NCBI GenBank assembly: GCA_017643495.1
Contig: JAEPNK010000001.1
Coordinates: 1,717,623-1,781,622, forward strand
Length of the DNA stretch: 64,000 bases
Direction: 5' to 3'
Origin: Rhizobiaceae bacterium
Lineage (GTDB): Bacteria > Pseudomonadota > Alphaproteobacteria > Rhizobiales > Rhizobiaceae
Every line of letters starts with the position of its first letter. Position 1 is the stretch's first letter. Below are positions 6,557 to 16,089 of this stretch, one piece after another. The position numbers were made by a program, and so were the translations under genes. The notes beneath the pieces are model-generated. The model was not told where the DNA came from. It saw nothing but the letters and a program-made list of their open reading frames with translations, and searched no databases.

Positions 6557-9478
6557 ATGGTAACCATCGCAAACCCCGGATTTGAACGCCGACTGGCGAG
6601 GGAAGTTGAAGGAGAAGTTCTGTTCGACGGATTTTCACGGGGACGCTATGCCACTGATGCATCATTCTACCAGATGATGCCGGTCGGAGCCGTGACACCG
6701 CGCTCAGTCTCGGATGTAGAGGCCTGTATCGCTGCGGCGAGCGAAGAGGGTATGACGATTTTGCCCAGGGGAGGAGGAACTTCGCAATGCGGACAAACAG
6801 TCAATCACTCCCTTGTTCTGGACAACACCAAATATCTGAACAAAATTCTCGAACTGGATGTGGAAAACCGGCGTTGTGTTGTGGAACCCGGTATAGTCCT
6901 GGATGAATTGAACCGTGCTCTCAAGCCATATGGCCTTTGGTTTCCTGTTGATGTTTCCACAGCCTCCCGGGCGACTATCGGAGGAATGACCGGAAACAAT
7001 TCTTGTGGTGGCCGTTCCGTACGCTACGGGATCATGCGCGATAATGTGATGTCCATTGAGGCAATACTGGCGAACGGAGACAGGCGGAAATTCAGCTTGC
7101 TCGAGCCGGGTGTCAACTCATCCGACCCACTCGTTGAGAAGCTTCTTGAATTGGGCAGGGAAACTGCAGACGAAGTGGCAAAGCGCTTTCCAAATGTGAT
7201 GCGGCGGGTAGGGGGATATAATATTGATGCCCTTGTACCTTCGGCAAAGCCGCAGAACCTGGCGCATTTGCTGGTTGGCTCTGAAGGGACGCTTGGCTAT
7301 TCGACGGCAATTGAACTCAAGCTTTCCCCGCTGGTGGAGCGCAAGGTTGTTGGCATGTGCCACTTCCCAACGTTTTACTCCGCAATGGATGCGACACAGC
7401 ATCTGGTCAAGCTGGGTGTAATGGGTGTCGAGCTGATAGATGCTACCATGATCGCACTCGCGCGCGAAATCGACATCTTCCGACCAACTGTTGAAGCTTA
7501 TGTTCGGGGAGACCCGGCAGCATTGCTCCTCGTCGAGTTTTCGGAGGAAAACGATGCGGAGAATGAAAGAAAACTTCAGCTTCTTGAAGAAACCATGGGC
7601 GATCTTGGTTTCTCATGGAAGGGAAGCGGAGAAAACTGGGGCGGAGTGGTTCGACTTGTAGAGGGTAAAGCGCAGGCTTCCGTAACCGAGATGCGCAAGT
7701 CCGGCCTGAACATCATGATGTCAATGAAAAGCGAGGGAAAGCCGGTCTCCTTCGTTGAGGATTGCGCAGTCGAGTTGCCGGACCTGGCGGAATATACATC
7801 GGGCCTTACAGACATATTCGAAAAGCACGGAACAAAAGGTACGTGGTATGCCCATGCATCGGTCGGCTGCCTTCATGTAAGACCCGTTCTCAATCTGCGT
7901 CAGGAAAAAGACGTAAATACCATGCGCGCAATTGCGGAAGAGGCATTTGAGCTGGTTCGCAAATACAAGGGATCGCACTCTGGAGAGCATGGCGACGGTA
8001 TCGTCCGTTCGGAATTTCACGAACCGATGTTCGGCAGCAAGATGGTGGCTGCTTTTGAAACCGTAAAACGGGAAATGGATCCCGCTGGCCTGTTCAACCC
8101 CGGCAAGATTGTTTCGCCCCCCAAAATGGATGACCGAACGCTGTTCCGGTACCAGCCGGGTTATCAGGTAAGGGATTTTGAAACCAGGCTGGATTGGTCT
8201 GCCTGGCCGGGTGCGGCAGGAGGCTTTCAGGGCGCGGTTGAGATGTGCAACAACAATGGTGCCTGCCGAAAGCTGAAGGGAGGTACCATGTGCCCTTCCT
8301 ATCGTGTTACGCGCAATGAACGTGACCTGACCCGTGGCCGCGCAAACACGTTGAGGCTCGCCATTTCCGGGCAGTTGGGCGAAGATGCCCTGACCTCTGA
8401 TGATATGGCGGAAACCATGAAACTTTGTGTTTCATGCAAGGGCTGTAAACGGGAATGTCCGACCGGTGTCGACATGGCCCGAATGAAGATTGAGGTTCTC
8501 GCTGCACGTGCCGCAAAACACGGCATTTCACTGCACAACAGGCTTGTAGGATATTTGCCAAGATACGGGCCCTTTGCGTCGCGGTTTCCCTGGCTGATGA
8601 ATGCCCGGGATGATCTCCCTGGCCTGGCCAGGCTGCTTGAGAAACCAACCGGCATGACAGCAAGCCGGAAACTGCCACGCTGGTCTGCGCATCCGTTTCG
8701 AAATGATGAAGTTGCCGAGAACCGCGAGCCGGATGCCGTATTTCTTGCAGACTGCTTCAACCGCTATTTTGAGCCGGAAAACCTTCGTGCCGGCGTAACA
8801 GTGCTGCAAGCTGCCGGTCATTCCCTGACTGTCGCCAAGCCATCTGATGGTGGCCGTCCCCTGTGTTGTGGTCGAACCTTTCTGTCTGCCGGGCTGGTTG
8901 ATGAAGCACGGAAAGAAGCAAAGCGTCTTGTTGACAGCCTCATGCCTTTTGTAAGGAAGGGGCTTCCGGTTATTGGGCTTGAACCCAGTTGTCTGCTCAC
9001 TTTGAGGGATGAAATCCCGGGCTTGCTGCCTGGCAAGGAGGCAGATGCACTATCCAAGCAAGCCATGATGCTGGAAGAATACATCGTTGATCAGCATGGG
9101 CAGGGAAAATTCAACCTGCCATTGCAGGCACCAGCCGAAAAACTGCTGCTGCATGGCCATTGCCACCAGAAGGCATTTGACGTCGTCTCGGATATCGAGA
9201 AAACCCTTTCTTTGATCCCTGGCACGAGTGTGGAAACCGTGGAGACTAGCTGTTGCGGCATGGCAGGTTCATTCGGATATGGTATTGATACCCACGAAGT
9301 GTCGCTGAAAATGGCCGAACTTGATTTGCTTCCGGCAGTTCGCAAGAATGGGGAAGCCATTGTTGTTGCTGACGGAACATCCTGTCGTCACCAGATTCAT
9401 GGCGGCGCTGGAAGAGAGGCACTGCATGTCGCACGGGTATTGGAAATGGCACTAGCAACAGGTTCTGAGAGCTCATGA
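6557..9478 (+). CDS. FAD-linked oxidase fused to Fe-S/CCG domain (GlcD-GlcF or YdiJ type 2-hydroxyacid dehydrogenase)
   Basis: A 973-residue two-part enzyme. Residues 40-200 form the FAD-binding (PP-loop) domain with R-G-G-G-T-S-Q and the I-G-G-M-T-G-N-N-S-C-G-G loop. The FAD-linked oxidase C-terminal domain follows, ending with H-S-G-E-H-G-D-G-I near residue 475. A ferredoxin-like region has C-N-N-N-G-A-C (about 563) and C-V-S-C-K-G-C-K-R-E-C-P (about 625). Two CCG heterodisulfide-type motifs follow, L-C-C-G-R-T-F (about 768) and S-C-C-G-M-A-G (about 899). This is the layout of D-2-hydroxyglutarate/D-lactate dehydrogenases that pass electrons to quinone or a carrier. The start is the ATG at 6557; a TTG directly before it is also possible. 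It overlaps the GntR gene by four bases. Confidence 0.9.
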   Translation: MVTIANPGFERRLAREVEGEVLFDGFSRGRYATDASFYQMMPVGAVTPRSVSDVEACIAAASEEGMTILPRGGGTSQCGQTVNHSLVLDNTKYLNKILELDVENRRCVVEPGIVLDELNRALKPYGLWFPVDVSTASRATIGGMTGNNSCGGRSVRYGIMRDNVMSIEAILANGDRRKFSLLEPGVNSSDPLVEKLLELGRETADEVAKRFPNVMRRVGGYNIDALVPSAKPQNLAHLLVGSEGTLGYSTAIELKLSPLVERKVVGMCHFPTFYSAMDATQHLVKLGVMGVELIDATMIALAREIDIFRPTVEAYVRGDPAALLLVEFSEENDAENERKLQLLEETMGDLGFSWKGSGENWGGVVRLVEGKAQASVTEMRKSGLNIMMSMKSEGKPVSFVEDCAVELPDLAEYTSGLTDIFEKHGTKGTWYAHASVGCLHVRPVLNLRQEKDVNTMRAIAEEAFELVRKYKGSHSGEHGDGIVRSEFHEPMFGSKMVAAFETVKREMDPAGLFNPGKIVSPPKMDDRTLFRYQPGYQVRDFETRLDWSAWPGAAGGFQGAVEMCNNNGACRKLKGGTMCPSYRVTRNERDLTRGRANTLRLAISGQLGEDALTSDDMAETMKLCVSCKGCKRECPTGVDMARMKIEVLAARAAKHGISLHNRLVGYLPRYGPFASRFPWLMNARDDLPGLARLLEKPTGMTASRKLPRWSAHPFRNDEVAENREPDAVFLADCFNRYFEPENLRAGVTVLQAAGHSLTVAKPSDGGRPLCCGRTFLSAGLVDEARKEAKRLVDSLMPFVRKGLPVIGLEPSCLLTLRDEIPGLLPGKEADALSKQAMMLEEYIVDQHGQGKFNLPLQAPAEKLLLHGHCHQKAFDVVSDIEKTLSLIPGTSVETVETSCCGMAGSFGYGIDTHEVSLKMAELDLLPAVRKNGEAIVVADGTSCRHQIHGGAGREALHVARVLEMALATGSESS

Positions 9479-10152
9479 ATGTTGAAACGATCACAAGACC
9501 CTCCCTGCATGTGGAATTGCTTGACCGCTTGAGATCGTTGATCGTTGAAGGTGAGTTGCCCCCCGGTACCAAGATACCGGAGCGTTCGCTTTGCGAGCGT
9601 TATGGTGTTTCGCGAACCCCTATGCGGGAAGCATTGAAAGTATTGGCGGTTGACGGACTGGTTTACCTGGAGCCGAACCGTGGTGCGTGGGTAAGCAAGG
9701 TGACCGTCGAGGAATTAGAACAGGTTTTCCCGGTGATGGGTGCGCTGGAAGGTCTTTCGGGAGAACTTGCGTGCGAACGGATTACGGATGAAGAAATTGC
9801 CGAAATCCGCAAAATTCACGAGGCCATGGTAAAACATTACAAGGGTCGGGATCTGGTGCGCTATTTTGAAACCAACCAGGCAATCCACGAGGCAATACTG
9901 GCCGCAGCGGACAATCAGGAATTATCCACGATGTACCGGTCCTTGGCCGCCAGGGTCAGACGTGCACGATACATGGCGAACATGACCGATGAGCGCTGGG
10001 AGCAGGCGGTTCGGGAACATGAGGATATTCTTGAAGCGCTTGAAGCGAGACAGGGTTTGAAACTTGCAAAAATCCTGCGGGAGCATCTGAAAAGCAAATT
10101 CAAGACTGTTCGCGATTGGTTGGAAGTGCAGGAGCCTGACTCCCTGAACTGA
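9475..10152 (+). CDS. GntR family transcriptional regulator, FCD subfamily
   Basis: A 225-residue regulator. Residues 10-75 form the winged helix (L-R-S-L-I-V-E-G-E-L-P-P-G-T-K-I, then Y-G-V-S-R-T-P-M-R-E-A-L-K-V-L). The rest is an all-helical FCD ligand domain with the metal-binding pattern of N-Q-A-I-H-E-A-I at about 128 and a later R-E-H-E-D-I-L-E-A-L. FCD regulators bind organic acids and usually repress adjacent catabolic genes. The ATGA overlap with the dehydrogenase couples their translation. It probably controls both divergent units through the palindrome at 6510-6527. Confidence 0.92.
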   Translation: MNVETITRPSLHVELLDRLRSLIVEGELPPGTKIPERSLCERYGVSRTPMREALKVLAVDGLVYLEPNRGAWVSKVTVEELEQVFPVMGALEGLSGELACERITDEEIAEIRKIHEAMVKHYKGRDLVRYFETNQAIHEAILAAADNQELSTMYRSLAARVRRARYMANMTDERWEQAVREHEDILEALEARQGLKLAKILREHLKSKFKTVRDWLEVQEPDSLN

Positions 10153-10224
10153 ATGACAAGCCTCGTGACAGCATTTTCTGGCTAAGTGACATGAACAGTT
10201 CACATAGCTAGCCAGGAGCCATTC

Positions 10225-11973
10225 ATGTCCGGCAATCCCTACAATTCCCAGCCAGAAACGGCTTTCTGGTCTACAGCTGTCCGCCACCCGTTGTCTGATA
10301 GTGGCCGGATTTGCATTGAGCCGATCATGACGTCAGCAGACAATACGGCGACTGTCTGTTCAGCCGGATCCTGTTTTGCGCAATACATCGGAAAAGAACT
10401 GCTGGACCGCGGTCTTGCTTATGTGAAGTCGGATTATAGCGGCGAGAGGGCAGAGAGTTTTGGCCTGGGTAATGTCTATACGACACGCCAGTTGCGGCAA
10501 TGGTTGGAATTTGCCGCAGGCATTCGTGTCTGGACCAGGGACAATTGCTGTCGCGATGCAGACGGTTACCGTGACTTGCTTTTGCCGCAACATGAAGCAT
10601 TGGCAACTGTCGAGATGCTGGAGGAGCGTCGTGAGGGTATCGGCAGAGAATTGAGAAAGCATCTGGCAATCTCAAACCTGTTCATTTTTACACTTGGCCT
10701 CACGGAATACTGGAAGAATACCGCAACCGAAGTGCTACCTGTTTGTCCGGGAACTGTGGCCGGGGAATATGATCCGGTCAATCATCACCATATGAATCTT
10801 TCATATTCAGATGTAGTTGAAGATCTGAAAGAGATTGAAACAATCATTCGGGGTTTCAATCCCGATATCCGGATGATTTTGACAGTCTCACCGGTTCCGT
10901 TGACTGCCACGGCTACGGATCAGCATGTTTTGGTAGCCAATGCACGATCCAAGGCGACGCTGCGCGCCGCTGCGGACGAATTCACTGGCAGGTCGGAAAT
11001 CTCAAGCTATTTTCCTTCATATGAATTGATGACTTTCAATGCCAAAGGTGACGCCAGGTTTCAGGAAAATCTGCGCAATGTATCTGCGCAAGGTGTTGCA
11101 TTTGTCATGCAACATGCATTTGGCGGGCAAGACAACGTGGATGAGGCAGGACAAACGGTCTTGATTGACAGTTCTTCCGGATATGAGCTTGAAGAACAGG
11201 CAGAAGTGCTCTGTGAGGAGCAGATGCTTGATGCTTGTCGAAGGTTGAAGTCAGTAACTCAGACCCGGTCAGAACTGTTCGTTATCGGGGATTCCCATTG
11301 TGGCAAGATAGTTGACGCACTGGATTTTGTCGGCTTTCCGGTGGCAGGTGGGATGGTCATGAATGGTAGCGGATTTTCAGACAACAAATTCGAACTCTCT
11401 AAGGCAAAAATATTTAGTCCCAATGAAACACCTGAAGCTGCTGCAATCTGGGATGCAATTCATGACCAATTGAGCGATGGCAAAGCAGGCAAGGCGATCT
11501 ACACCAATATCGGGTTTCAGACCCACCGCACGATAGCCAGAATGGCAACGCATTTCGGAACGCCTGTTTTAACAGCCGATTTGGTGCGGGAATATTTCAG
11601 TGAAAACTTTGGCGGACAGCTGAATATACTCCGGGAATTGGCAAAAATTGGCAGTGTAACGCTGGTTGAAGACCCGAACCTGTACTCCTTCATGTCAGGA
11701 GCGCGAGACGACACATTGATCTGCTGTAATTACAATTTTGATATTTATTGCGGATTTTTGAAGAATTTCGCTTCAGAAAACGGAATGGATTATTTCAAGC
11801 CTGGCGAAGAGATACTTCTCGACATTTTCCGGGAAACAAAGGGAGTTGCCCAGGCATTTTCCTCCGACAGGTTTCATGGGTCTGATCTTTACTACAGCAA
11901 ATTGGCCACTCTTATTCAGGCAAGGGTTGGCAGGAGTGACGCATCTCCTGTTCAAACCCGCAAGGCCGGATAA
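10225..11973 (+). CDS. GSCFA domain-containing protein
   Basis: A 582-residue protein starting at an ATG behind AGGAG. The family-naming motif A-G-S-C-F-A-Q lies at residues 47-53, followed by T-L-G-L-T-E-Y-W (about 151-158) and S-P-V-P-L-T-A-T (about 220). These are the blocks of the GSCFA domain, an SGNH-hydrolase-like fold of unproven function. The protein is longer than the usual single-domain GSCFA (roughly 300-350 residues). The C-terminal half contains F-V-I-G-D-S-H-C-G near 352, which looks like a second SGNH-type block I (GDSH). No signal peptide. It stands alone between the GntR gene and the BMP operon. Carbohydrate or acyl-ester hydrolysis is possible but not shown. Confidence 0.8.
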   Translation: MSGNPYNSQPETAFWSTAVRHPLSDSGRICIEPIMTSADNTATVCSAGSCFAQYIGKELLDRGLAYVKSDYSGERAESFGLGNVYTTRQLRQWLEFAAGIRVWTRDNCCRDADGYRDLLLPQHEALATVEMLEERREGIGRELRKHLAISNLFIFTLGLTEYWKNTATEVLPVCPGTVAGEYDPVNHHHMNLSYSDVVEDLKEIETIIRGFNPDIRMILTVSPVPLTATATDQHVLVANARSKATLRAAADEFTGRSEISSYFPSYELMTFNAKGDARFQENLRNVSAQGVAFVMQHAFGGQDNVDEAGQTVLIDSSSGYELEEQAEVLCEEQMLDACRRLKSVTQTRSELFVIGDSHCGKIVDALDFVGFPVAGGMVMNGSGFSDNKFELSKAKIFSPNETPEAAAIWDAIHDQLSDGKAGKAIYTNIGFQTHRTIARMATHFGTPVLTADLVREYFSENFGGQLNILRELAKIGSVTLVEDPNLYSFMSGARDDTLICCNYNFDIYCGFLKNFASENGMDYFKPGEEILLDIFRETKGVAQAFSSDRFHGSDLYYSKLATLIQARVGRSDASPVQTRKAG

Positions 11974-12168
11974 GTGTTTTACGCAGAAATGCTTCTACAG
12001 TACGAGTTTTCAGAGTAACTTTCGCAAAATAGTACGGATGACAGAATCTTGCAGACTGATGCCCGATATGGCTCACCCTGTTGATAATTCAGCTATGCAT
12101 CCTGCTTGACTAGTTCATGGCCAGTTTCTAGCATCCTTTCTTTGCAAGCAAAGATCAGGGGAAGTTAA

Positions 12169-13155
12169 ATGAAAAACTACAATAAAATTTCCAGGCGTAC
12201 GGTTCTCGCATCCGGCCTCGCTCTCGGAGCCAGCACGATTGTTCCGGGTGCTCGCGCTGCAACTCCCCTGAAAGTGGCAGGGATTCACGGCTCTCCGGTT
12301 GAAAACGCCTGGAACTCGGTTCTCCACAAGGCACTGCAGGATGCGGCGTCTGAAGGAAAAATCGAATATGTGTTTTCCGAAGGTGTGTCAGGGACGGATT
12401 ACCCGCGCGCAATGAGTGAGTATGCAGAGCAGGGCATGCAATTGATCATCGGCGAAACCTTCCCGGTTGAAAAACAGGCCCGTGCCGTGGCTGCCGATTA
12501 TCCTGACACAGCATTCGTGATGGGATCCAGCGGCAAGGAATCTGGAGACAATTTTGGTGTTTTCGGTACCTGGAATTTTGACGGCGCCTACCTTGCCGGC
12601 ATGCTGGCTGGCGAGATGACAGAAAGCAATGTTGTGGGTTCGGTTGGAGCAATTCCAATTCCGGAAGTAAACATGCTGATCAATGCATTTGCAGCCGGTG
12701 TGAAGGCCGTCAACCCGGAAGCAAAGCATCTTGTTACATTCATCGGGACATTTTTCGACCCTCCTAAGGCGCGGGAAGCAGGACTTGCCCAGATTGATGC
12801 TGGTGCGGACATCCTGTTTGGTGAGCGTATCGGTACGGCTGATGCCGCCAAGGAGCGTGGCATCAAATCTGTCGGATCTTTGATCGATTACACACCGCGT
12901 TATCCCGATACGGTTTTCGCAAATGCCCTGTGGAATTTCCGTCCCATTCTCGACGCGGCTATTGCGGATGTGGCCGCCGGAAATCCTGTTGGCAAGGATT
13001 ACACTGCCTTCGGATTGATGAAGGAGGGGGGTAGCGACATCGTTTATGTGGAAGGTGTCGCCCCGGCAGAAGCTGAAAAAGCAATGGAAGCTGTTCGAGC
13101 GGACATCAAGTCAGGGAAATTCGAAGTGCCGCGTGACATGGAAGATCCTTCCTAA
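12169..13155 (+). CDS. BMP family ABC transporter substrate-binding protein (Tat signal)
   Basis: A 328-residue binding protein of the basic membrane protein (BMP/Med) family, which mostly bind purine nucleosides or related ring compounds. S-R-R-T-V-L-A-S-G near residue 9 followed by a hydrophobic stretch and A-R-A-A is a twin-arginine signal. The start is an ATG preceded by AGGGGAAG. BMP features are the G-F-G-T-W-N-F-D-G-A-Y-L-A-G-M-L-A-G segment and the G-A-D-I-L-F-G-E-R block. The ligand pocket residues cannot be assigned by eye. It is the first gene of a five-gene importer operon in which an amidase is embedded, so an amide-bearing ligand is a fair guess. Confidence 0.88.
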   Translation: MKNYNKISRRTVLASGLALGASTIVPGARAATPLKVAGIHGSPVENAWNSVLHKALQDAASEGKIEYVFSEGVSGTDYPRAMSEYAEQGMQLIIGETFPVEKQARAVAADYPDTAFVMGSSGKESGDNFGVFGTWNFDGAYLAGMLAGEMTESNVVGSVGAIPIPEVNMLINAFAAGVKAVNPEAKHLVTFIGTFFDPPKAREAGLAQIDAGADILFGERIGTADAAKERGIKSVGSLIDYTPRYPDTVFANALWNFRPILDAAIADVAAGNPVGKDYTAFGLMKEGGSDIVYVEGVAPAEAEKAMEAVRADIKSGKFEVPRDMEDPS

Positions 13156-13162
13156 GGCTTCC

Positions 13163-14569
13163 GTGGTACAGGATGCTACGGCATTAGCCCAGGCAATTCA
13201 CAACCGGAAGACAACTGCGAGTGAGGTCATGCATGCCTCACTCGACAGGGCTACAGAATATTCCGGCTTGGGTGCGATTGCCTATCTCGACTCTGAATAC
13301 GGTCTGGAACAGGCTGAAGCATACGACAACAAATCGAAGAATTGCTCTGGTGGCCAGCAATTGTTTGGCGGCGTTCCAACGCTTGCCAAGGATTTGGGTG
13401 GTCCGTTTCCCTGTCTCCCTGTTGTCGCCGGTTCGCGCATGTATGAGAGAGGGAAGAGCGGCCAGGATTCGTATGTTTCTTCCCGGTTTTCTGATGTCGG
13501 CTTGTTGCCGTTTGGCCTCACGACCACACCAGAATTTGGACTGTCTCTTTCAAGTGAACCTGCCATCGGTCCGGCTTGCAAAAACCCGCTTGCGGAACAC
13601 CTTGGTGCCGGTGGCTCTTCGGGGGGTGCGGCTTCAGCAGTAGCGTCGGGCATTGTCTCAATTGCTCATGCGACAGATGCGGGAGGCTCTATCCGGGTTC
13701 CTGCGGCTTGCTGTGGGCTGGTTGGCTTTAAGCCCTCACGCGGTGCAATTCCATCCGGTCCGGGTTTTGGCAATTATCTGGGCGGAATAGCTTCCGAATT
13801 TGCCATATGCCGTTCCGTGCGTGACGCGGAGGCGCTGTTTGGGATCATGACAACGCCAGCACCGGGGCCATCTGCACCGGTCGCATTTGCGAAAACGTTT
13901 CCCCAAAAGTTGCGGATTGGAGTTGTGGAGGATACGGGCCTTTTGTTCCCAACAGCTGTTGAGCGCGCTGAAGCCGTATTGGAAGCATCTCGCGTACTGG
14001 AGGCTCAGGGCCATGTTCTGCATCCTGTACAGGCCGCTGATTTAGCCACCATTGCGCAAGGGTGCGGTGATGTCTTCGAAGGCATTGTTTCAATAAACCT
14101 GGCGGCACTCGCGCATGAACCGGGAAACGATTTTTCGCTTTCCGAAAAAATTACCCAAGCCGCTCTATCCACAGGCAAGGAGATTTCAGGAGTTCAACTA
14201 TGGCAATTGATGCAGTCCATGGTTCAATTGAGTCATGATTTCGCAAGATTGTTTGATGAGGTGGATTGTCTGTTGATGCCGATGCTTTCTTCGCAACCGG
14301 TTCGTTTGGGAGCATTCCCGACAGACCACTCAGATTGTGGACTTCATTTCAAACGTATGGCCGGCTTTGCCCCGCTTGCCTCTATTGCAAATATAACCGG
14401 ATGTCCTGCCTTGACCTTGCCGTTCGGAGAAGATGGGGACGGGCTTCCTTTGCCGGTACAGCTGATGGTTCCGATGGGACATGACAGGCTGACGCTCAAA
14501 CTCGCAAAAAGCCTGGAAATGCAGGAGCGATGGCAGCAACGTTTTTCGGTTGCTGGGATGGTGCAATGA
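13163..14569 (+). CDS. Amidase signature family hydrolase
   Basis: A 468-residue amidase. The start is taken as GTG 13163, five bases after AAGG and seven bases past the preceding stop; the open frame extends further upstream inside the binding-protein gene. The catalytic triad of the family is visible: Lys in L-A-K-D-L-G-G, the cis-Ser in G-A-G-G-S-S-G-G-A-A-S and the nucleophile Ser in A-T-D-A-G-G-S-I-R-V-P-A. The family hydrolyses carboxamides, and members also include carbamoyl and nucleobase-amide hydrolases. It sits between the binding protein and the ATPase of a BMP-type importer and overlaps the ATPase gene by four bases. It probably acts on the imported compound in the cytoplasm. Confidence 0.88.
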   Translation: MVQDATALAQAIHNRKTTASEVMHASLDRATEYSGLGAIAYLDSEYGLEQAEAYDNKSKNCSGGQQLFGGVPTLAKDLGGPFPCLPVVAGSRMYERGKSGQDSYVSSRFSDVGLLPFGLTTTPEFGLSLSSEPAIGPACKNPLAEHLGAGGSSGGAASAVASGIVSIAHATDAGGSIRVPAACCGLVGFKPSRGAIPSGPGFGNYLGGIASEFAICRSVRDAEALFGIMTTPAPGPSAPVAFAKTFPQKLRIGVVEDTGLLFPTAVERAEAVLEASRVLEAQGHVLHPVQAADLATIAQGCGDVFEGIVSINLAALAHEPGNDFSLSEKITQAALSTGKEISGVQLWQLMQSMVQLSHDFARLFDEVDCLLMPMLSSQPVRLGAFPTDHSDCGLHFKRMAGFAPLASIANITGCPALTLPFGEDGDGLPLPVQLMVPMGHDRLTLKLAKSLEMQERWQQRFSVAGMVQ

Positions 14570-16089
14570 CAGAAGTGGCGCTTGAAATACGTTCTGTTAG
14601 CAAGCGGTTTGGCCGGATAGTGGCCAATGACAATATTTCCCTTTCTGTTGGCAAGGGGGAGATTGTTGCTTTGCTTGGCGAAAACGGTGCCGGCAAAACG
14701 ACACTGATGAACATTCTTTTCGGTCATTATGTTCCGGATCAAGGCAGTGTAACTGTCTTGGGGCAGGAATTGCCGCACGGTAGCCCCCGGGCTGCAATCC
14801 AGGCTGGCGTCGGAATGGTGCACCAGCATTTTTCACTGGCACCAAACCTGACAGTTCTCGAGAACGTCATGACCGGGACCCAAAATCTTTGGTCAGTCCG
14901 GTCGGAAACTGCCAAGGCCCGTGAAAAACTGCTGGCCCTATCAGAACGTTTCGGTTTGCAAGTCAGCCCGGAGGCTCGTCTGGGTGATTTGTCAGTGGGC
15001 GAACAACAGAGGGTGGAAATCCTGAAGGCGCTTTATAATGATGCGCGCATTCTGGTTCTTGATGAGCCAACGGCCGTACTCACCAATATTGAAGCAGCCC
15101 GCATGTTTGCCACACTCAAGGACATGGCAAGGCAAGGCCTTTCGCTGATTTTCATCTCGCACAAGCTGGACGAAGTCATGGCTACCGCTGATCGTATCTT
15201 TGTATTGCGGGACGGAAAGTCAGTTGCCGAGAGGAAAGTTGGTGATACGAACAAGGCTGAACTTGCGGAGTTGATGGTTGGAAGACAGGTGACACGCCCG
15301 GTTCGTGATGCGTCCAATCCCGGAAGTGTGGTCTTTCAGGCTGAAAACATCAGTATAATTCGTGATGGTATTGAGCGACTGAAATCGGTGGGCTTTTACC
15401 TGCGAGAGGGTGAGATACTCGGGGTAATCGGTGTTTCGGGCAATGGACAAGCGGATCTTGCACAATTGCTGAGTGGCACGGCCAGGCGCAATGGCGGTAC
15501 GATGAACATCTTTGGCGAAGCGGTTGGAGATCTCTCCGTTGCCCAGACCATTGCTCTGGGAATTGGGAGAATCCCGGAAGACCGCAATCATGAAGGTGCA
15601 ATCGGCGAGATGGCAATCTGGGAAAATGCCATTCTTGAACGGTTGGGCGAATATTCCTCAAAAGGCTTTGTTGACCGCAAGAAAGGCATGGCATTTGCGA
15701 AAAGGGTGGTGGACGAGTTCGATGTACGTGGTGGTGGTCCGTCCAGCCGTACCCGACTGTTGTCAGGCGGCAATATGCAGAAGATGATTCTGGGCCGTAA
15801 CCTGGTCGAGCCAAAACGCATACTGGTTGCTGCCCAGCCTGCCAGGGGGCTGGACGAGGGAGCAGTGGCGGCAGTCCATGAACGCATACTTGAGGCACGC
15901 CGCAAGGGAGCAGCTGTCCTGTTGATTTCGGAAGATCTGGACGAAGTAATGGCGTTGGCTGACCGGATACAGGCAATTGTCGGAGGCAGGCTTTCTCCGC
16001 CGGTTCAGGCAGAAAAGACAGATTCGAGACAACTTGGTCTCATGATGAGCGGTGAATGGTCAGGCGTGGAGGAAGCAGATGCGCTTTGA
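14566..16089 (+). CDS. BMP-type ABC transporter ATP-binding protein (duplicated NBD)
   Basis: A 507-residue ATPase with two nucleotide-binding domains, the size and layout of nucleoside and sugar importer ATPases. The start is the ATG at 14566 that overlaps the amidase stop. NBD1 has Walker A G-E-N-G-A-G-K-T-T-L, signature L-S-V-G-E-Q-Q-R-V-E and Walker B I-L-V-L-D-E-P-T. NBD2 has G-V-S-G-N-G-Q in place of Walker A (no lysine) and L-S-G-G-N-M-Q-K. Such a degenerate second site is normal for this subfamily. It overlaps the next permease by 11 bases. Confidence 0.93.
   Translation: MTEVALEIRSVSKRFGRIVANDNISLSVGKGEIVALLGENGAGKTTLMNILFGHYVPDQGSVTVLGQELPHGSPRAAIQAGVGMVHQHFSLAPNLTVLENVMTGTQNLWSVRSETAKAREKLLALSERFGLQVSPEARLGDLSVGEQQRVEILKALYNDARILVLDEPTAVLTNIEAARMFATLKDMARQGLSLIFISHKLDEVMATADRIFVLRDGKSVAERKVGDTNKAELAELMVGRQVTRPVRDASNPGSVVFQAENISIIRDGIERLKSVGFYLREGEILGVIGVSGNGQADLAQLLSGTARRNGGTMNIFGEAVGDLSVAQTIALGIGRIPEDRNHEGAIGEMAIWENAILERLGEYSSKGFVDRKKGMAFAKRVVDEFDVRGGGPSSRTRLLSGGNMQKMILGRNLVEPKRILVAAQPARGLDEGAVAAVHERILEARRKGAAVLLISEDLDEVMALADRIQAIVGGRLSPPVQAEKTDSRQLGLMMSGEWSGVEEADAL

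Noticed and set aside
5251-10152. Beta-hydroxyaspartate cycle
   Set aside because: The aminotransferase could fit BhcA, but the dehydratase, aldolase and iminosuccinate reductase are absent from the window.
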